Notes: a model not told the origin generated them from the letters alone. 64,000 nucleotides of DNA from Chryseobacterium sp. JUb7 (GCF_024806495.1 NZ_JANUFF010000012.1:1-64000), one strand, 5' to 3'; positions 26,099 to 34,881 are shown, counted from the stretch's first letter. A program made the numbers and translations.

Positions 26099-26867
26099 AA
26101 CAATGGCAGAATTTGCTGCCGAAGGAAAATCGCCGGAAGTTTTGTTTTGGGTTGGTTGCGCTGGTAGTTTTGACGACCGTGCCAAAAAAATTACGAAAGC
26201 ATTTTGCAAAATACTAAATAAAATAGAGGTTGAGTTTGCTGTTTTAGGACAGGAAGAGAGCTGTACAGGAGATCCCGCTAAAAGAGCAGGAAATGAATTT
26301 GTTTTCCAGATGATGGCCCTGACAAATATTGAAGTGTTGAATGCTTACGAAGTAAAAAGAATTGTAACGGCTTGTCCTCACTGCTTTAATACGCTTAAAA
26401 ATGAATATCCCAGCTTAGGAGGGAATTATGAGGTGATTCATCACACTCAGTTTCTGAAGAAGCTTATGGAAGAGGGCAGACTGAAAATTGAAGGGGGTGC
26501 ATTCAGGGGTAAGAAAATTACTTTTCACGATCCATGTTATTTGGGAAGAGCCAACGATGAATATGAAGCTCCAAGAGTGCTGCTTGAAAAGCTGGATGCT
26601 GAGCTTGTAGAAATGAAGCGTTGTAAGACAAACGGACTTTGTTGTGGAGCAGGAGGTGCGCAGATGTTCAAAGAGCCTGAAAAAGGAAATAAGGATATCA
26701 ATATCGAAAGAACAGAAGAAGCTTTATCTTTCCAGCCGAAAGTCATTGCAACGGGCTGCCCATTCTGTAATACGATGATGACAGACGGAGTGAAACATTT
26801 TAATAAAAATGACGAAGTTGTTGTAAAAGATATCGTAGAACTTCTTGCCGAAGCGGAAGATTTATAG
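26088..26867 (+). CDS. CCG-domain Fe-S protein (heterodisulfide reductase B-like)
   Basis: 259 residues with two CCG-type cluster motifs: a first set around residues 60-115 (EESCTGDPAKRAGNE, CPHCFNTLKNEYP) and a second at the C-terminus (HDPCYLGR, GLCCGAGGAQM, TGCPFCNTMM). HdrB, GlpC and LutA proteins use these to bind noncubane or cubane 4Fe-4S clusters. Likely works with the membrane Fe-S protein at 24124. ATG at 26088 overlaps the previous gene; an alternative ATG at 26103 is possible, but the longer N-terminus resembles family members. Followed by a hairpin terminator. Confidence 0.87.
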   Translation: MQIKTMAEFAAEGKSPEVLFWVGCAGSFDDRAKKITKAFCKILNKIEVEFAVLGQEESCTGDPAKRAGNEFVFQMMALTNIEVLNAYEVKRIVTACPHCFNTLKNEYPSLGGNYEVIHHTQFLKKLMEEGRLKIEGGAFRGKKITFHDPCYLGRANDEYEAPRVLLEKLDAELVEMKRCKTNGLCCGAGGAQMFKEPEKGNKDINIERTEEALSFQPKVIATGCPFCNTMMTDGVKHFNKNDEVVVKDIVELLAEAEDL

Positions 26868-26890
26868 AAAATAAATATAAATAATATCAT

Positions 26891-26920
26891 AAAACTCAGG
26901 CGAAATCCTGGGTTTTATTG
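26891..26920 (+). terminator. Terminator after the Fe-S operon
   Basis: A 10-bp stem AAAACTCAGG/CCTGGGTTTT with one G-T pair, then a T-rich tract. Confidence 0.75.
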
Positions 26921-26967
26921 TTTTAAATCAAAATTGCAGTATCTTGCATTCAACATAGAAAACGGTT

Positions 26968-27783
26968 ATGGGAAGTCTTTTAGCTTCATTTTTCAGATGT
27001 ATTTTAAGTATTGATTTTTTTAAGCAAAAATATTTTGCCTTTCATAAATATATTTTCAGACCTTATCATCTTTTTAAAAATGTAAGTAAAAATGTTATTT
27101 ACAGAAATTCAATTCGGCTTGATTTGAATCTGTCTGACTGGATTCAGCAGCAAATTTATTTTTTAGGGGATTATGAAAAAAATGAAATTGATTATCTTTA
27201 TTCAACGCTAAAAGAAGGGGATACTTTCATTGATATTGGAGGAAATATTGGATTATTTTCTTTAAATGCAGCTCAAATTGTAAAAAATACAGGCTGCGTG
27301 TATTCCTTTGAAGCTTTTACACCAAATTATAATCAGTTTAAAAAACATATCGAAATCAATGCTTTTCAAAATGTAATATTAGAGCATCTTGCGATCTCCG
27401 ATGAGAAAGGATTTATCGAAATTTTATATAATGAAGATTATGATAATGTAGGGATGGCTTCGTCTTTTCTCAAAGATTTTACATCAAAAGAAAAAGTTGA
27501 AAGCATAAGTCTGGATCAATATGTTAAACAACAGCAGCTTTCAAGGCTTGATTTAGTTAAAATTGACATTGAAGGAGGCGAATATACCGCGTTACTGGGA
27601 ATGAAAGAAACATTAATCCATTTTAAGCCTAAAATCATTATAGAAATAAACAATATTGCGCTAAGAAGTTCAGGCAGAAGTGAAGAAGAACTTATTCGGT
27701 TGCTTGAGGAAAACGGCTACAAGAAAGCGAAAGTCTTAAGTCAGAATGAAAGTTCTTATAATGCTGTTTTTGAATTTTCTTAA
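26968..27783 (+). CDS. FkbM family methyltransferase
   Basis: 271 residues. The SAM-binding loop FIDIGGNIGLFSLNA lies near residues 88-102, and the family motif LVKIDIEGGEYTALLGM is near 195-211, with the domain ending in EINNIALR. FkbM proteins O-methylate sugars, fatty acids or polyketide parts. Here it opens a group of glycan genes (glycosyltransferase, asparagine-synthase-like protein, flippase), so methylation of a surface sugar is the best guess. A weak promoter (TTG at 26918-26920, then 19 bases to TATCTTGC) is possible. Confidence 0.85.
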   Translation: MGSLLASFFRCILSIDFFKQKYFAFHKYIFRPYHLFKNVSKNVIYRNSIRLDLNLSDWIQQQIYFLGDYEKNEIDYLYSTLKEGDTFIDIGGNIGLFSLNAAQIVKNTGCVYSFEAFTPNYNQFKKHIEINAFQNVILEHLAISDEKGFIEILYNEDYDNVGMASSFLKDFTSKEKVESISLDQYVKQQQLSRLDLVKIDIEGGEYTALLGMKETLIHFKPKIIIEINNIALRSSGRSEEELIRLLEENGYKKAKVLSQNESSYNAVFEFS

Positions 27784-27854
27784 ACACTTTCAAAAGTTGA
27801 TATCTTATACTTTTTGAATAAAAAATCGTAATTTTATCCTTTAAATTCATCAGA

Positions 27855-28343
27855 ATGAAAATTGAAGAATCAAGCATTGTAGAAACAAACGACTACAGAG
27901 TAATCATATATCCCGCATCAAGACCTTTGGAAACGAAAGAAGCAAAGGTAATTACAGAAAAATTATTTGATTTTCTGGCAACCTGGGCAGCTCACGGAAA
28001 ACCGCTTTCGTCATCTTTTAAAATTGAAAAAAATCAATTTATCATTATTTGTGTAGATGAAGAAAAAGAAATGGCTTCAGGATGCAGTATTGATGCATTA
28101 GGAAAGATTATGCGAGAAATTGATGCAGAATATCAGTTAGGTCTTTTCGACAGAATGAAAGCCAGTTTCATTGAAAACGGAGAAGTGAAAACGTTGAAAT
28201 TAATTGATTTCAAAACAAAAATAAGAAACGGAGAACTGTCAAAAGATATTCAGGTATTTGATTTTTCTAAAAATACATATTTAGACTTTCTAAGTCATTT
28301 TATTTTACCATTTGAAAAAAGCTGGGCAGCTTCTATAAAATAA
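27855..28343 (+). CDS. Conserved Bacteroidota protein, often mislabelled ABC transporter ATPase
   Basis: 162 residues. There is no Walker A or signature motif, so an ATPase call is not supported. Conserved features include IIYPASRPLE, TWAAHGKPL, and ASGCSIDALGKIMREID, which I recognise from a widespread flavobacterial family of unknown function. Soluble, no signal peptide. It sits between the methyltransferase and the glycosyltransferase with short spacers, but the family is common outside glycan loci. Confidence 0.75.
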   Translation: MKIEESSIVETNDYRVIIYPASRPLETKEAKVITEKLFDFLATWAAHGKPLSSSFKIEKNQFIIICVDEEKEMASGCSIDALGKIMREIDAEYQLGLFDRMKASFIENGEVKTLKLIDFKTKIRNGELSKDIQVFDFSKNTYLDFLSHFILPFEKSWAASIK

Positions 28344-28349
28344 TTTCTG

Positions 28350-29474
28350 TTGAAAATTCTCTTTATTTCCTCATGGTTTCCGAATAAACTGGAACCAACG
28401 AACGGTAATTTTGTGCAGCGTCATGCAGAAGCTGTTGCATTGCTCAACGATGTGGAAATTTTGCATGTTATAGGTGACTATCATCAGGAAAAGGAGTTTG
28501 TTTTTGATGATAAAATACTCAATGGAATCAGGACGCTTGTTGTTTATTACAAAAATTCAAACAACCCGGTTCTGAATATTTTAAAAAGGATGAAAGCTTA
28601 TAAATTGGGGTTTTCGAAGATGAAAAGACCGGATATTGTGCATGCTAATGTGCTTCACAACAATATGCTTTTTGCTGTTTATCTGAAGAAAAAATATAAG
28701 ATTCCTTTTGTAGTAACCGAACATTGGACGGCTTTACAGGAACAAAACTTATCTAAAACACCACAGCGTATCAAAAGGATCGCAAAATATATTGCGGGTA
28801 ATGCCAGTTATGTATTACCGGTGAGCCATAATTTAAAAGAGAGTTTGAAACTTTTGAAATTCAAAACTCCGATGAAAGTGATTTCAAATGTTGTCGATAC
28901 AGAAGTTTTTACTATCCCGTCAAAAACTGAAAATTCAGAAAGTACAAAGTTGGTACATATTTCAAGCCTGATTCCTCGTAAGAAGCCTCAGGAAATCATT
29001 AAAACAATTGTGAAATTGCATGAAAACGGTTACAACGTAAGGCTGGAAATTGGTGGTGATGGAGAAACGGAACCTTTAATCAGGCTTGTGGAGCAGCTGA
29101 ATGCAGAATCTTACATCAACGTTTTCGGAGCTTTGCGCTATGATGAAGTGGCGGAGAAAATGAAAAATTCGGATTATTTTATTTTATTCAGTGAAAATGA
29201 AACACAGGGGTGTGTGATTTTAGAATCGTATGCCTGTGGAAAGCCTGTTATTTCAACGACAGTTGGCGGAACTACTGAACTGATCATTAATGGATTGGGA
29301 GTGGGTGTTGAAAAAAATAATACTGAGGAACTTTACAGCGTACTGGAAAAAATTTGCAGACAGCAGTATTCTTTTAAAAGCAAAGAAGAAATAAGAAAGT
29401 TTGCAGTGGACGGATATTCGCGAGAATCTATCGCGAAACAGTTTACGGAGATATACCAAGAAATAATATCATGA
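28350..29474 (+). CDS. Glycosyltransferase family 4
   Basis: 374 residues, TTG start (the protein begins with the typical strand KILFISSWFPN). The GT-B fold is shown by NGNFVQRHAEAVA early, VTEHWTAL in the middle, and the C-terminal donor-site block near residue 281-300 with ETQGCVILESYACGKPVIS, an E-x7-E-type motif. It adds a sugar from a nucleotide donor to a growing glycan at the cytoplasmic face. The stop overlaps the next start as ATGA, so it is coupled to the asparagine-synthase-like gene. Confidence 0.87.
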   Translation: MKILFISSWFPNKLEPTNGNFVQRHAEAVALLNDVEILHVIGDYHQEKEFVFDDKILNGIRTLVVYYKNSNNPVLNILKRMKAYKLGFSKMKRPDIVHANVLHNNMLFAVYLKKKYKIPFVVTEHWTALQEQNLSKTPQRIKRIAKYIAGNASYVLPVSHNLKESLKLLKFKTPMKVISNVVDTEVFTIPSKTENSESTKLVHISSLIPRKKPQEIIKTIVKLHENGYNVRLEIGGDGETEPLIRLVEQLNAESYINVFGALRYDEVAEKMKNSDYFILFSENETQGCVILESYACGKPVISTTVGGTTELIINGLGVGVEKNNTEELYSVLEKICRQQYSFKSKEEIRKFAVDGYSRESIAKQFTEIYQEIIS

Positions 29475-31120
29475 CACAGGGTTTTTCTGCTCATATTAAA
29501 AATAATCAGGTCGATTTAAAAAGCTTTTTCCCGAAAAACAGTTTTGATTCTGTGTTGATACAATCCCCGGAATTTGATATTATTATTGAAGGAATTATTT
29601 TAAATAAAAAAAAGCTTTCAGAAGGTATAAATGTAGATGATTTTCAGGGTTTTATCATTGAAAATTATGACAGGTCAGGATGGAAAATACTTCAGGAACT
29701 TGAGGGTGAATTCAGAGGCTGTATCTGGGATAAAAGAACAAATAAAGTTCTGGCCTTTACAAATCCAACTTCCACACAGAGAGTTTTTTATGCTAAAATA
29801 AATAATGAATTCTTTATAGATTCTGATCTGGTAAGGCTAAGCCAGACCATCAAAAATAATGGCAGTTCTTTACAGCCGGATATCACTTCGCTGTATCAGC
29901 TTCTTGCTATTGGAAATCTTCTGGAAGACAGAACTCCTATTCAAAATATTTATAAAATCTTGGATTCAGAGATCGTGGAAATTGACTGTGATAGTCTGAA
30001 TTTTAAGAAGATAGAGTATTTTGATGTTAATAATATACCGTATTACAATCAATCTCAGAATCAGGCTATAGATCAGATTCATGAAATTTTTACAGAAGGT
30101 GTAAAAATGGAATATGAGAAAGATCTTGAATTAGGCGGGTCACATATGGCATTGTTAAGCGGTGGTTTAGACAGCCGTATGGCGATGATGTATGCGGTAA
30201 AAAATGATTTTGATATCGACTGTGCCTTATGTTTTTCTCAGAAGGGTTATTTTGATGAAAAAATATCCAGACAAATCGCCTCAGATTATCATATCAATTA
30301 TGAATTTGTTGCACTCGATAAAGGTTCTTTTTTAAAGAAAATAGATGAACTTACCAGAATTTCCGAAGGTACAGGTTTGTACACTGGCGGAGTGCACGTA
30401 AGCTACGCTTTGGATCAGTTGCATTTTGACGGATTTTCCATTTTTCACGGGGGAGCAATAGGAGACGGGATTTTGGGTGGATTTAATTCAGAGCCCAGAA
30501 GTAAGGCTCCGTCCCAATATAAGATCATTGTTAATCCGTCGTTTTTACCGAAAATACAATCAGATCTGGATCAGGTCTTCAAAAATTATGAAAGGGAAGA
30601 AATCTTCCTGCTTAAAAATCTGGCCTACAACCGAACCGTTTTAGGAGCTCAGGTGATGCAGCAGAAAGCTTACCTTATCTCGCCCTTTATGACGAAAGAT
30701 TTTATAAAGTTTTCTATCAGCCTTCCTGAATCATGGAAGTATAAGCATCAGTTTTATCTTCAATGGCTTTTAAAACACTGTCATGAAGCTTCAAAATATT
30801 CCTGGGAACGAACATTAATGAAGCCGGATGCACAATGGAAAATTCCTTTTGGCGAAAAATATCTGAAAGGAGCTTACAATGCTTTCTATGGGAAAATATT
30901 GAAAAAACCGGAGAAGACCAGCATGTATCCTTATCAATACTATTATGACTCGGATATCACTATTCAAAAATATTATCAGGATTACTTTGATGAAAATCTT
31001 GACAGGCTGGAGGGATATCCCGAACTTCGGAAAGAAATGACCATGCTTTTTTCTTCAGATTTATTCTATCATAAATGCCAGGCCATTAATATTTTATCTA
31101 TTTTTAAACTGTACTTTTAA
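29471..31120 (+). CDS. Asparagine-synthase-like protein without a glutaminase Cys
   Basis: 549 residues. The C-terminal two thirds carry the synthetase domain with the PP-loop LLSGGLDSRM near residues 227-236 and an MQQKAYLISPFM-like region. The N-terminal domain resembles the class II glutaminase fold but begins Met-Thr-Gln rather than Met-Cys, so the nucleophile is missing and the protein cannot take ammonia from glutamine by that route. In glycan clusters, proteins of this kind may form amides on sugar acids or peptides. The gene is coupled by ATGA to the glycosyltransferase and followed after 3 bases by the flippase. Confidence 0.8.
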   Translation: MTQGFSAHIKNNQVDLKSFFPKNSFDSVLIQSPEFDIIIEGIILNKKKLSEGINVDDFQGFIIENYDRSGWKILQELEGEFRGCIWDKRTNKVLAFTNPTSTQRVFYAKINNEFFIDSDLVRLSQTIKNNGSSLQPDITSLYQLLAIGNLLEDRTPIQNIYKILDSEIVEIDCDSLNFKKIEYFDVNNIPYYNQSQNQAIDQIHEIFTEGVKMEYEKDLELGGSHMALLSGGLDSRMAMMYAVKNDFDIDCALCFSQKGYFDEKISRQIASDYHINYEFVALDKGSFLKKIDELTRISEGTGLYTGGVHVSYALDQLHFDGFSIFHGGAIGDGILGGFNSEPRSKAPSQYKIIVNPSFLPKIQSDLDQVFKNYEREEIFLLKNLAYNRTVLGAQVMQQKAYLISPFMTKDFIKFSISLPESWKYKHQFYLQWLLKHCHEASKYSWERTLMKPDAQWKIPFGEKYLKGAYNAFYGKILKKPEKTSMYPYQYYYDSDITIQKYYQDYFDENLDRLEGYPELRKEMTMLFSSDLFYHKCQAINILSIFKLYF

Positions 31121-31123
31121 TGA

Positions 31124-32371
31124 ATGAAAAGTCTACAGGTTTTTTTACAGAATTTTCTTAAAAATCAGGGACAATATGTTCTTGTTTCTTTGCTGATTGG
31201 AAAAATCTGCGCTTTTCTTTCCTCATTATTTATCATCAAGCTTTTACCTACTGAAGATTTTGGAAAAATGAGCATTGTAGCGGCTATTTTTGCATTGTTT
31301 GCATCATGTACGGGCCTGGGAAGCTACCAGAGTTTACTGCGTTATGGCTCAATTTCAGAGAGTCCTGTGGTAAAGCAAAAACTTTCAGCTTATCTTTTAA
31401 GACAGGGATTCATTTATCAGCTTATTCTCACGGTTATTTTTTTGATAAGCAGTTTGTTCTATGTGAATAAATATGAAGATATATTCTGGATTTTTCTGTT
31501 TTTCGCATTACGTTTTATCGGATTTTACTTTTTCAACTATATACAGACTGAATTGAGGATTAACAGTAAGAATCGTGAGTTTGCAAAATTAAATAATGTG
31601 GTCAATATTTTTGGATTAGTATTGACATTAGCACTTACTTATTTTTTTCAGCTGAAGGGATATCTTATTGCTATTACTTTAATACCGTTTTTATCTTTCT
31701 TCTGGTATAAAAAAACAAATTTGTCCGTAAAAGAAATACCATCTGTTTTCAGTTCAAAAGAAGTCTGGAAATATGCTTTTCATACTTCCGGAACAACCGT
31801 GCTGTCCGATGCTTTATTTTCTGCGGATATTCTTTTGCTGGGATTTCTGTTAAATGAAAATTATGTGGCAGATTATCGGGTCGCCATTCTGATCCCTTCG
31901 AATGTTACTTTTCTGGCTTTGGCTTTTATGCAGAGTGATTTTACGGTTTTGGCTAAAAATTATACCAATAAAATTTTTCTTAAACATTATATTTCAGGAT
32001 ACTATAAATTTTTTGTACCCGTTTGCGCGACTATCTTTATCATCTGCAGTTATTTCAGTAAAAATATTTTAAAGCTTTTTTTTAATGAAAAATATGCTGA
32101 AAATTCAGGTTTATTTGTGGTTTTTATGGCTACTTTTTTACTCAATATTCTCTTTAGAAATTTATATGGAAATTTAATGTCAGCTGTTGGTAAAATGGCA
32201 ATGAATACGAAGACCTCTTTATTTTCTCTGATCCTTTTAATAACATTATCATTTATTTTGGTTCCGAAATACCATTTGATGGGAATGACGATCAGTGTTT
32301 CTGTTACCCTGATATTTTCAGGTCTTATTTTGGCATTCTTCTTTTATAAATATCTTAAAGAATTAAAATAA
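31124..32371 (+). CDS. Polysaccharide flippase (Wzx/MATE-like)
   Basis: 415 residues, almost all hydrophobic, with about twelve membrane helices. The opening SFIIKLLPTEDFGKMSIVAA-like segment (here LFIIKLLPTEDFGKMS) is usual for lipid-linked oligosaccharide flippases. It should move an undecaprenyl-linked glycan to the periplasm. Together with the genes before it, this suggests a small surface-glycan locus, though the polymerase and most sugar-nucleotide genes are absent from the window. Confidence 0.83.
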   Translation: MKSLQVFLQNFLKNQGQYVLVSLLIGKICAFLSSLFIIKLLPTEDFGKMSIVAAIFALFASCTGLGSYQSLLRYGSISESPVVKQKLSAYLLRQGFIYQLILTVIFLISSLFYVNKYEDIFWIFLFFALRFIGFYFFNYIQTELRINSKNREFAKLNNVVNIFGLVLTLALTYFFQLKGYLIAITLIPFLSFFWYKKTNLSVKEIPSVFSSKEVWKYAFHTSGTTVLSDALFSADILLLGFLLNENYVADYRVAILIPSNVTFLALAFMQSDFTVLAKNYTNKIFLKHYISGYYKFFVPVCATIFIICSYFSKNILKLFFNEKYAENSGLFVVFMATFLLNILFRNLYGNLMSAVGKMAMNTKTSLFSLILLITLSFILVPKYHLMGMTISVSVTLIFSGLILAFFFYKYLKELK

Positions 32372-32390
32372 GTTTTTATCTTTGTTGGAA

Positions 32391-32888
32391 ATGAAAAATA
32401 TTGTTTTCGGAATTCTGGTAATTTTTTTCGCGTTTCTGGGTTGTAGAAACGGGGATGACGACGTTCAGAGAATAGACCAGATACTCACTATTTATATGAA
32501 GAGCAGCACCGGGCAGGATCTTTTGAATCCAAATAAATCCGGTTCCTATATTTCCTATACCGTAAATGATGTTTTCGGAATCACTGATAATGCACCGGTA
32601 AGCATTCCCCTTAAATTGTCTTCTGATTCTCTGTATTATCTGGAATACATTGCCGGAGCAAAAAGGATTACAGACGATTCATTGAGCGATACAAGAACTT
32701 ACCGATCCAGAATGGCGCTGGCTTTGAGAAGAACGGTAAACAGCGTTACGGATACAATTAATGATACCTTAGATATTGAATACCGTTGGACATCCTCGGT
32801 TTTTGAAGTCTCGAAAGTGTATTATAATAAACAACTTCAGTTTACAAAAGTTCCTGGCGGTTCAAACGTAGTGACTATCGTAAAATAA
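32391..32888 (+). CDS. Lipoprotein of unknown function
   Basis: 165 residues. ATG at 32391 gives a short lipoprotein signal with lipobox FLGC; two TTG codons just upstream are less likely starts. The remainder has an Asp-rich start (NGDDDVQRID) after the lipid Cys and a YSVNDVFG-like (YTVNDVFGITD) segment. Similar short lipoproteins occur across Flavobacteriia without a known role. Twenty bases after the flippase gene, so it may be co-transcribed with the glycan genes. Confidence 0.75.
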   Translation: MKNIVFGILVIFFAFLGCRNGDDDVQRIDQILTIYMKSSTGQDLLNPNKSGSYISYTVNDVFGITDNAPVSIPLKLSSDSLYYLEYIAGAKRITDDSLSDTRTYRSRMALALRRTVNSVTDTINDTLDIEYRWTSSVFEVSKVYYNKQLQFTKVPGGSNVVTIVK

Positions 32889-32893
32889 TTTTT

Positions 32894-32928
32894 TAAATTT
32901 GCAAAAACTGTTAGCAATTTATGCTAAC
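32894..32928 (+). promoter_or_regulatory. Candidate serS -7 box and leader hairpin
   Basis: TAAATTTG at 32894-32901 matches TAnnTTTG and starts 61 bases before serS. Directly after it, GTTAGCA and TGCTAAC (32910-32928) form a perfect 7-bp hairpin with a 5-base loop that would lie at the 5' end of the mRNA. No T-run follows. Confidence 0.45.
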
Positions 32929-32954
32929 ATTCTAATAATTAACATCTAAATAAA

Positions 32955-34223
32955 ATGTTACAAGTCAATTTTTTGCGCGACAATAAAGAACGCGTTTTAG
33001 AAGGTCTTCAAAAAAGACAATTCAAGAATCTTGGGTTGGTAGACGAGGCGATTGCTACTGACGACGAAAGAAAGAAAATTCAATTTGAATTGGATTCCCA
33101 ACTTTCCGAAATCAACAAGATCTCCAAAGAAATTGGGATATTGATGAAAGAAGGAAAAAAAGAAGAGGCAGAATCCGCAAAATCTAAAACAGCACAATTT
33201 AAAGAGTCGACTTCCGAATTGAAACTTCAATTAGATGTTAAAGAAAAGGCTTTATTGGATATTCTTTATCAGCTTCCAAATATTCCGAATGAGTTGGTGA
33301 AAAGTGGTGCTTCAGCTGATGATAACGAAATTATCTATCAGTCTCACGATGTTGAAGGATTGGGAGAGGGAGCTATTCCTCACTGGGAGCTTGCTAAAAA
33401 ATACAACCTTATCGATTTTGAATTGGGGGTAAAAATTGCAGGAGCAGGATTTCCTGTATATTTAGGAAAAGGAGCAAGATTACAGAGAGCCTTGGTTCAG
33501 TATTTCCTGGATAAAAATGTAGAGAAAGGATATACGGAAGTAAACCCGCCTCACGTTGTAAATGAAGCGTCTGGATATGGAACGGGTCAGTTGCCGGATA
33601 AAGAAGGTCAGATGTATTATATTCAGGCGGATGATCTTTATTTGATTCCGACTGCAGAGGTTCCGGTAACTAATTTATACCGTGATGTTTTGTTGGATGA
33701 AAAAGATCTTCCAATTAAAAATACGGCATTTTCTCAATGTTACAGAAGAGAAGCAGGAAGCTACGGAGCACACGTAAGAGGTTTGAACCGTCTTCACCAG
33801 TTCGAAAAGGTTGAGATCGTAAGAATTGAAAAGCCTGAGAATTCTTATGCTGTTCTTGAAGAGATGGTGGAACATATTAAAGAAATCCTGACTGATCTGG
33901 AACTTCCTTACAGAGTTTTAAGACTTTGTGGTGGCGATACTGGTTTTGCATCTGCAATGACCTACGATTTTGAAGTGTGGAGTGCTGCTCAGGAAATGTG
34001 GCTGGAAGTAAGTTCTGTTTCTAACTTTGAGACATTCCAGGCAAACCGTCTGAAATGTAGGTTTAAGTCAGATGGAAAGTCTCAGCTGGTCCATACATTA
34101 AACGGTTCTGCAATGGCTCTTCCAAGAATTATGGCGGCATTACTTGAAAATAATCAAACGGCAGAAGGGATTAAACTTCCAAAGAAGATTGCTGAGTATG
34201 CAAGATTTGATGTGATTAATTAA
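32955..34223 (+). CDS. serS: Seryl-tRNA synthetase
   Basis: 422 residues, usual length. The N-terminal coiled-coil arm that grips tRNA-Ser (residues about 30-105) is clear. Class II motif 2 is in CYRREAGSYG with GLNRLHQFEKVE, and motif 3 is NGSAMALPRIMAALLEN. It charges tRNA-Ser in the cytoplasm. Own promoter likely and strong terminator after it, so transcribed alone. Confidence 0.97.
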   Translation: MLQVNFLRDNKERVLEGLQKRQFKNLGLVDEAIATDDERKKIQFELDSQLSEINKISKEIGILMKEGKKEEAESAKSKTAQFKESTSELKLQLDVKEKALLDILYQLPNIPNELVKSGASADDNEIIYQSHDVEGLGEGAIPHWELAKKYNLIDFELGVKIAGAGFPVYLGKGARLQRALVQYFLDKNVEKGYTEVNPPHVVNEASGYGTGQLPDKEGQMYYIQADDLYLIPTAEVPVTNLYRDVLLDEKDLPIKNTAFSQCYRREAGSYGAHVRGLNRLHQFEKVEIVRIEKPENSYAVLEEMVEHIKEILTDLELPYRVLRLCGGDTGFASAMTYDFEVWSAAQEMWLEVSSVSNFETFQANRLKCRFKSDGKSQLVHTLNGSAMALPRIMAALLENNQTAEGIKLPKKIAEYARFDVIN

Positions 34224-34243
34224 GATTTGATCTTTTATATATG

Positions 34244-34272
34244 ATCCCCGTCATTTTTGGCGGGGATTTTTT
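34244..34272 (+). terminator. serS terminator
   Basis: A 7-bp GC-rich stem ATCCCCG/CGGGGAT followed by a T-run. Confidence 0.9.
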
Positions 34273-34440
34273 GTTATAATAATTTTTTATTGTTCTTTTA
34301 ATTTATTGTTTTTATGCCAGAGAATATTTTATATAGAAATTATTAATTATATCAATTAAGAATTAGTAGAATTTACTTTTTAATTTTTGTATATAAAATA
34401 ATTTTATTATCTTCAAAAACACTAATATACCAAGCAAAAT

Positions 34441-34539
34441 ATGAAATTCTACGAATATACATTACATGAAAATTCAGTCAAAAATTCCGTCCCTAAAAAA
34501 TTTCCAATTGATTATCATGCTGGAAAAGGCGATTTCTAA
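34441..34539 (+). CDS. Possible 32-residue peptide
   Basis: An ATG-started frame encoding 32 residues, beginning Met-Lys-Phe-Tyr-Glu-Tyr and ending His-Ala-Gly-Lys-Gly-Asp-Phe. It has no leader, signal peptide or Cys, and I recognise no family. A weak promoter could lie before it (TTG at 34387-34389, then 18 bases to TATCTTCA). In DNA this AT-rich such a frame could arise by chance, but it lies 119 bases before the 6-Cys peptide and on the same strand. Confidence 0.25.
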   Translation: MKFYEYTLHENSVKNSVPKKFPIDYHAGKGDF

Positions 34540-34657
34540 TCAGTTACTGTTATCAATCTGATAAAATATAGAATAAATTTTAAAAATAATCAATATAAAA
34601 GCGAAATCCGAAAAGCTTAAATAGAGTAGGAAAAGTACTAAAATCAACAAAATTTTT

Positions 34658-34849
34658 ATGAAAAATTTAGAAAAAATTTCTAGAGAAAATTTAAAATTAA
34701 TTAGTGGAAGTGGGGCAGCTGAATGCCTGGATGACCCAGCTGTTATTAGATGTTATCTTCCAGGTTTTCCAAATGGAATTTGTATGTTCAGAGAGCAATG
34801 CTGCGCTAAACTAGGGATTGATCCTGAAGGATGTGCACTTAATCCTTAA
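34658..34849 (+). CDS. Bacteriocin-like peptide with leader, 6 Cys core
   Basis: 63 residues. The leader (Lys-Asn-Leu-Glu-Lys-Ile-Ser-Arg with Leu-Lys and ending Ser-Gly-Ser-Gly) follows the same pattern as the peptide at 16672, with the second Gly of the usual pair displaced. The core of about 44 residues has six Cys, including a Cys-Cys pair, and ends Gly-Cys-Ala-Leu-Asn-Pro, which shares Cys-Ala-Leu with the other peptide's C-terminus. The cores otherwise differ. No maturation or export gene is adjacent. Disulfide-bonded or modified product is likely from the even Cys number, but the function is unknown. Confidence 0.75.
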   Translation: MKNLEKISRENLKLISGSGAAECLDDPAVIRCYLPGFPNGICMFREQCCAKLGIDPEGCALNP

Positions 34850-34881
34850 ATAATAAAAGAATAAATAGTCTTTATGTAAAG

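Larger units (their letters stand above)
34224..34657. other. AT-rich 434-base intergenic region
   Basis: Holds the serS terminator at its left end, then very AT-rich DNA with one 32-codon open frame (34441-34539) and no other convincing signal before the 6-Cys peptide gene. No TAnnTTTG box with good spacing was found directly upstream of that peptide. Confidence 0.6.

Noticed and set aside
26537..26890. 117-codon minus-strand frame opposite the CCG-domain gene
   Set aside because: Ser- and Phe-rich shadow of a conserved gene, with no start context.
27855..28343. ABC transporter ATPase
   Set aside because: No Walker A, Walker B or signature motif in the 162 residues, although relatives carry that label.
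29471..34849. Possible lasso-peptide system (asparagine-synthase-like protein plus nearby Cys-rich peptide)
   Set aside because: No B1/B2 leader-recognition or transglutaminase-like peptidase gene; the peptide lacks the lasso precursor pattern; the synthase-like gene is coupled to glycan genes and lies 3.5 kb from the peptide with serS between.
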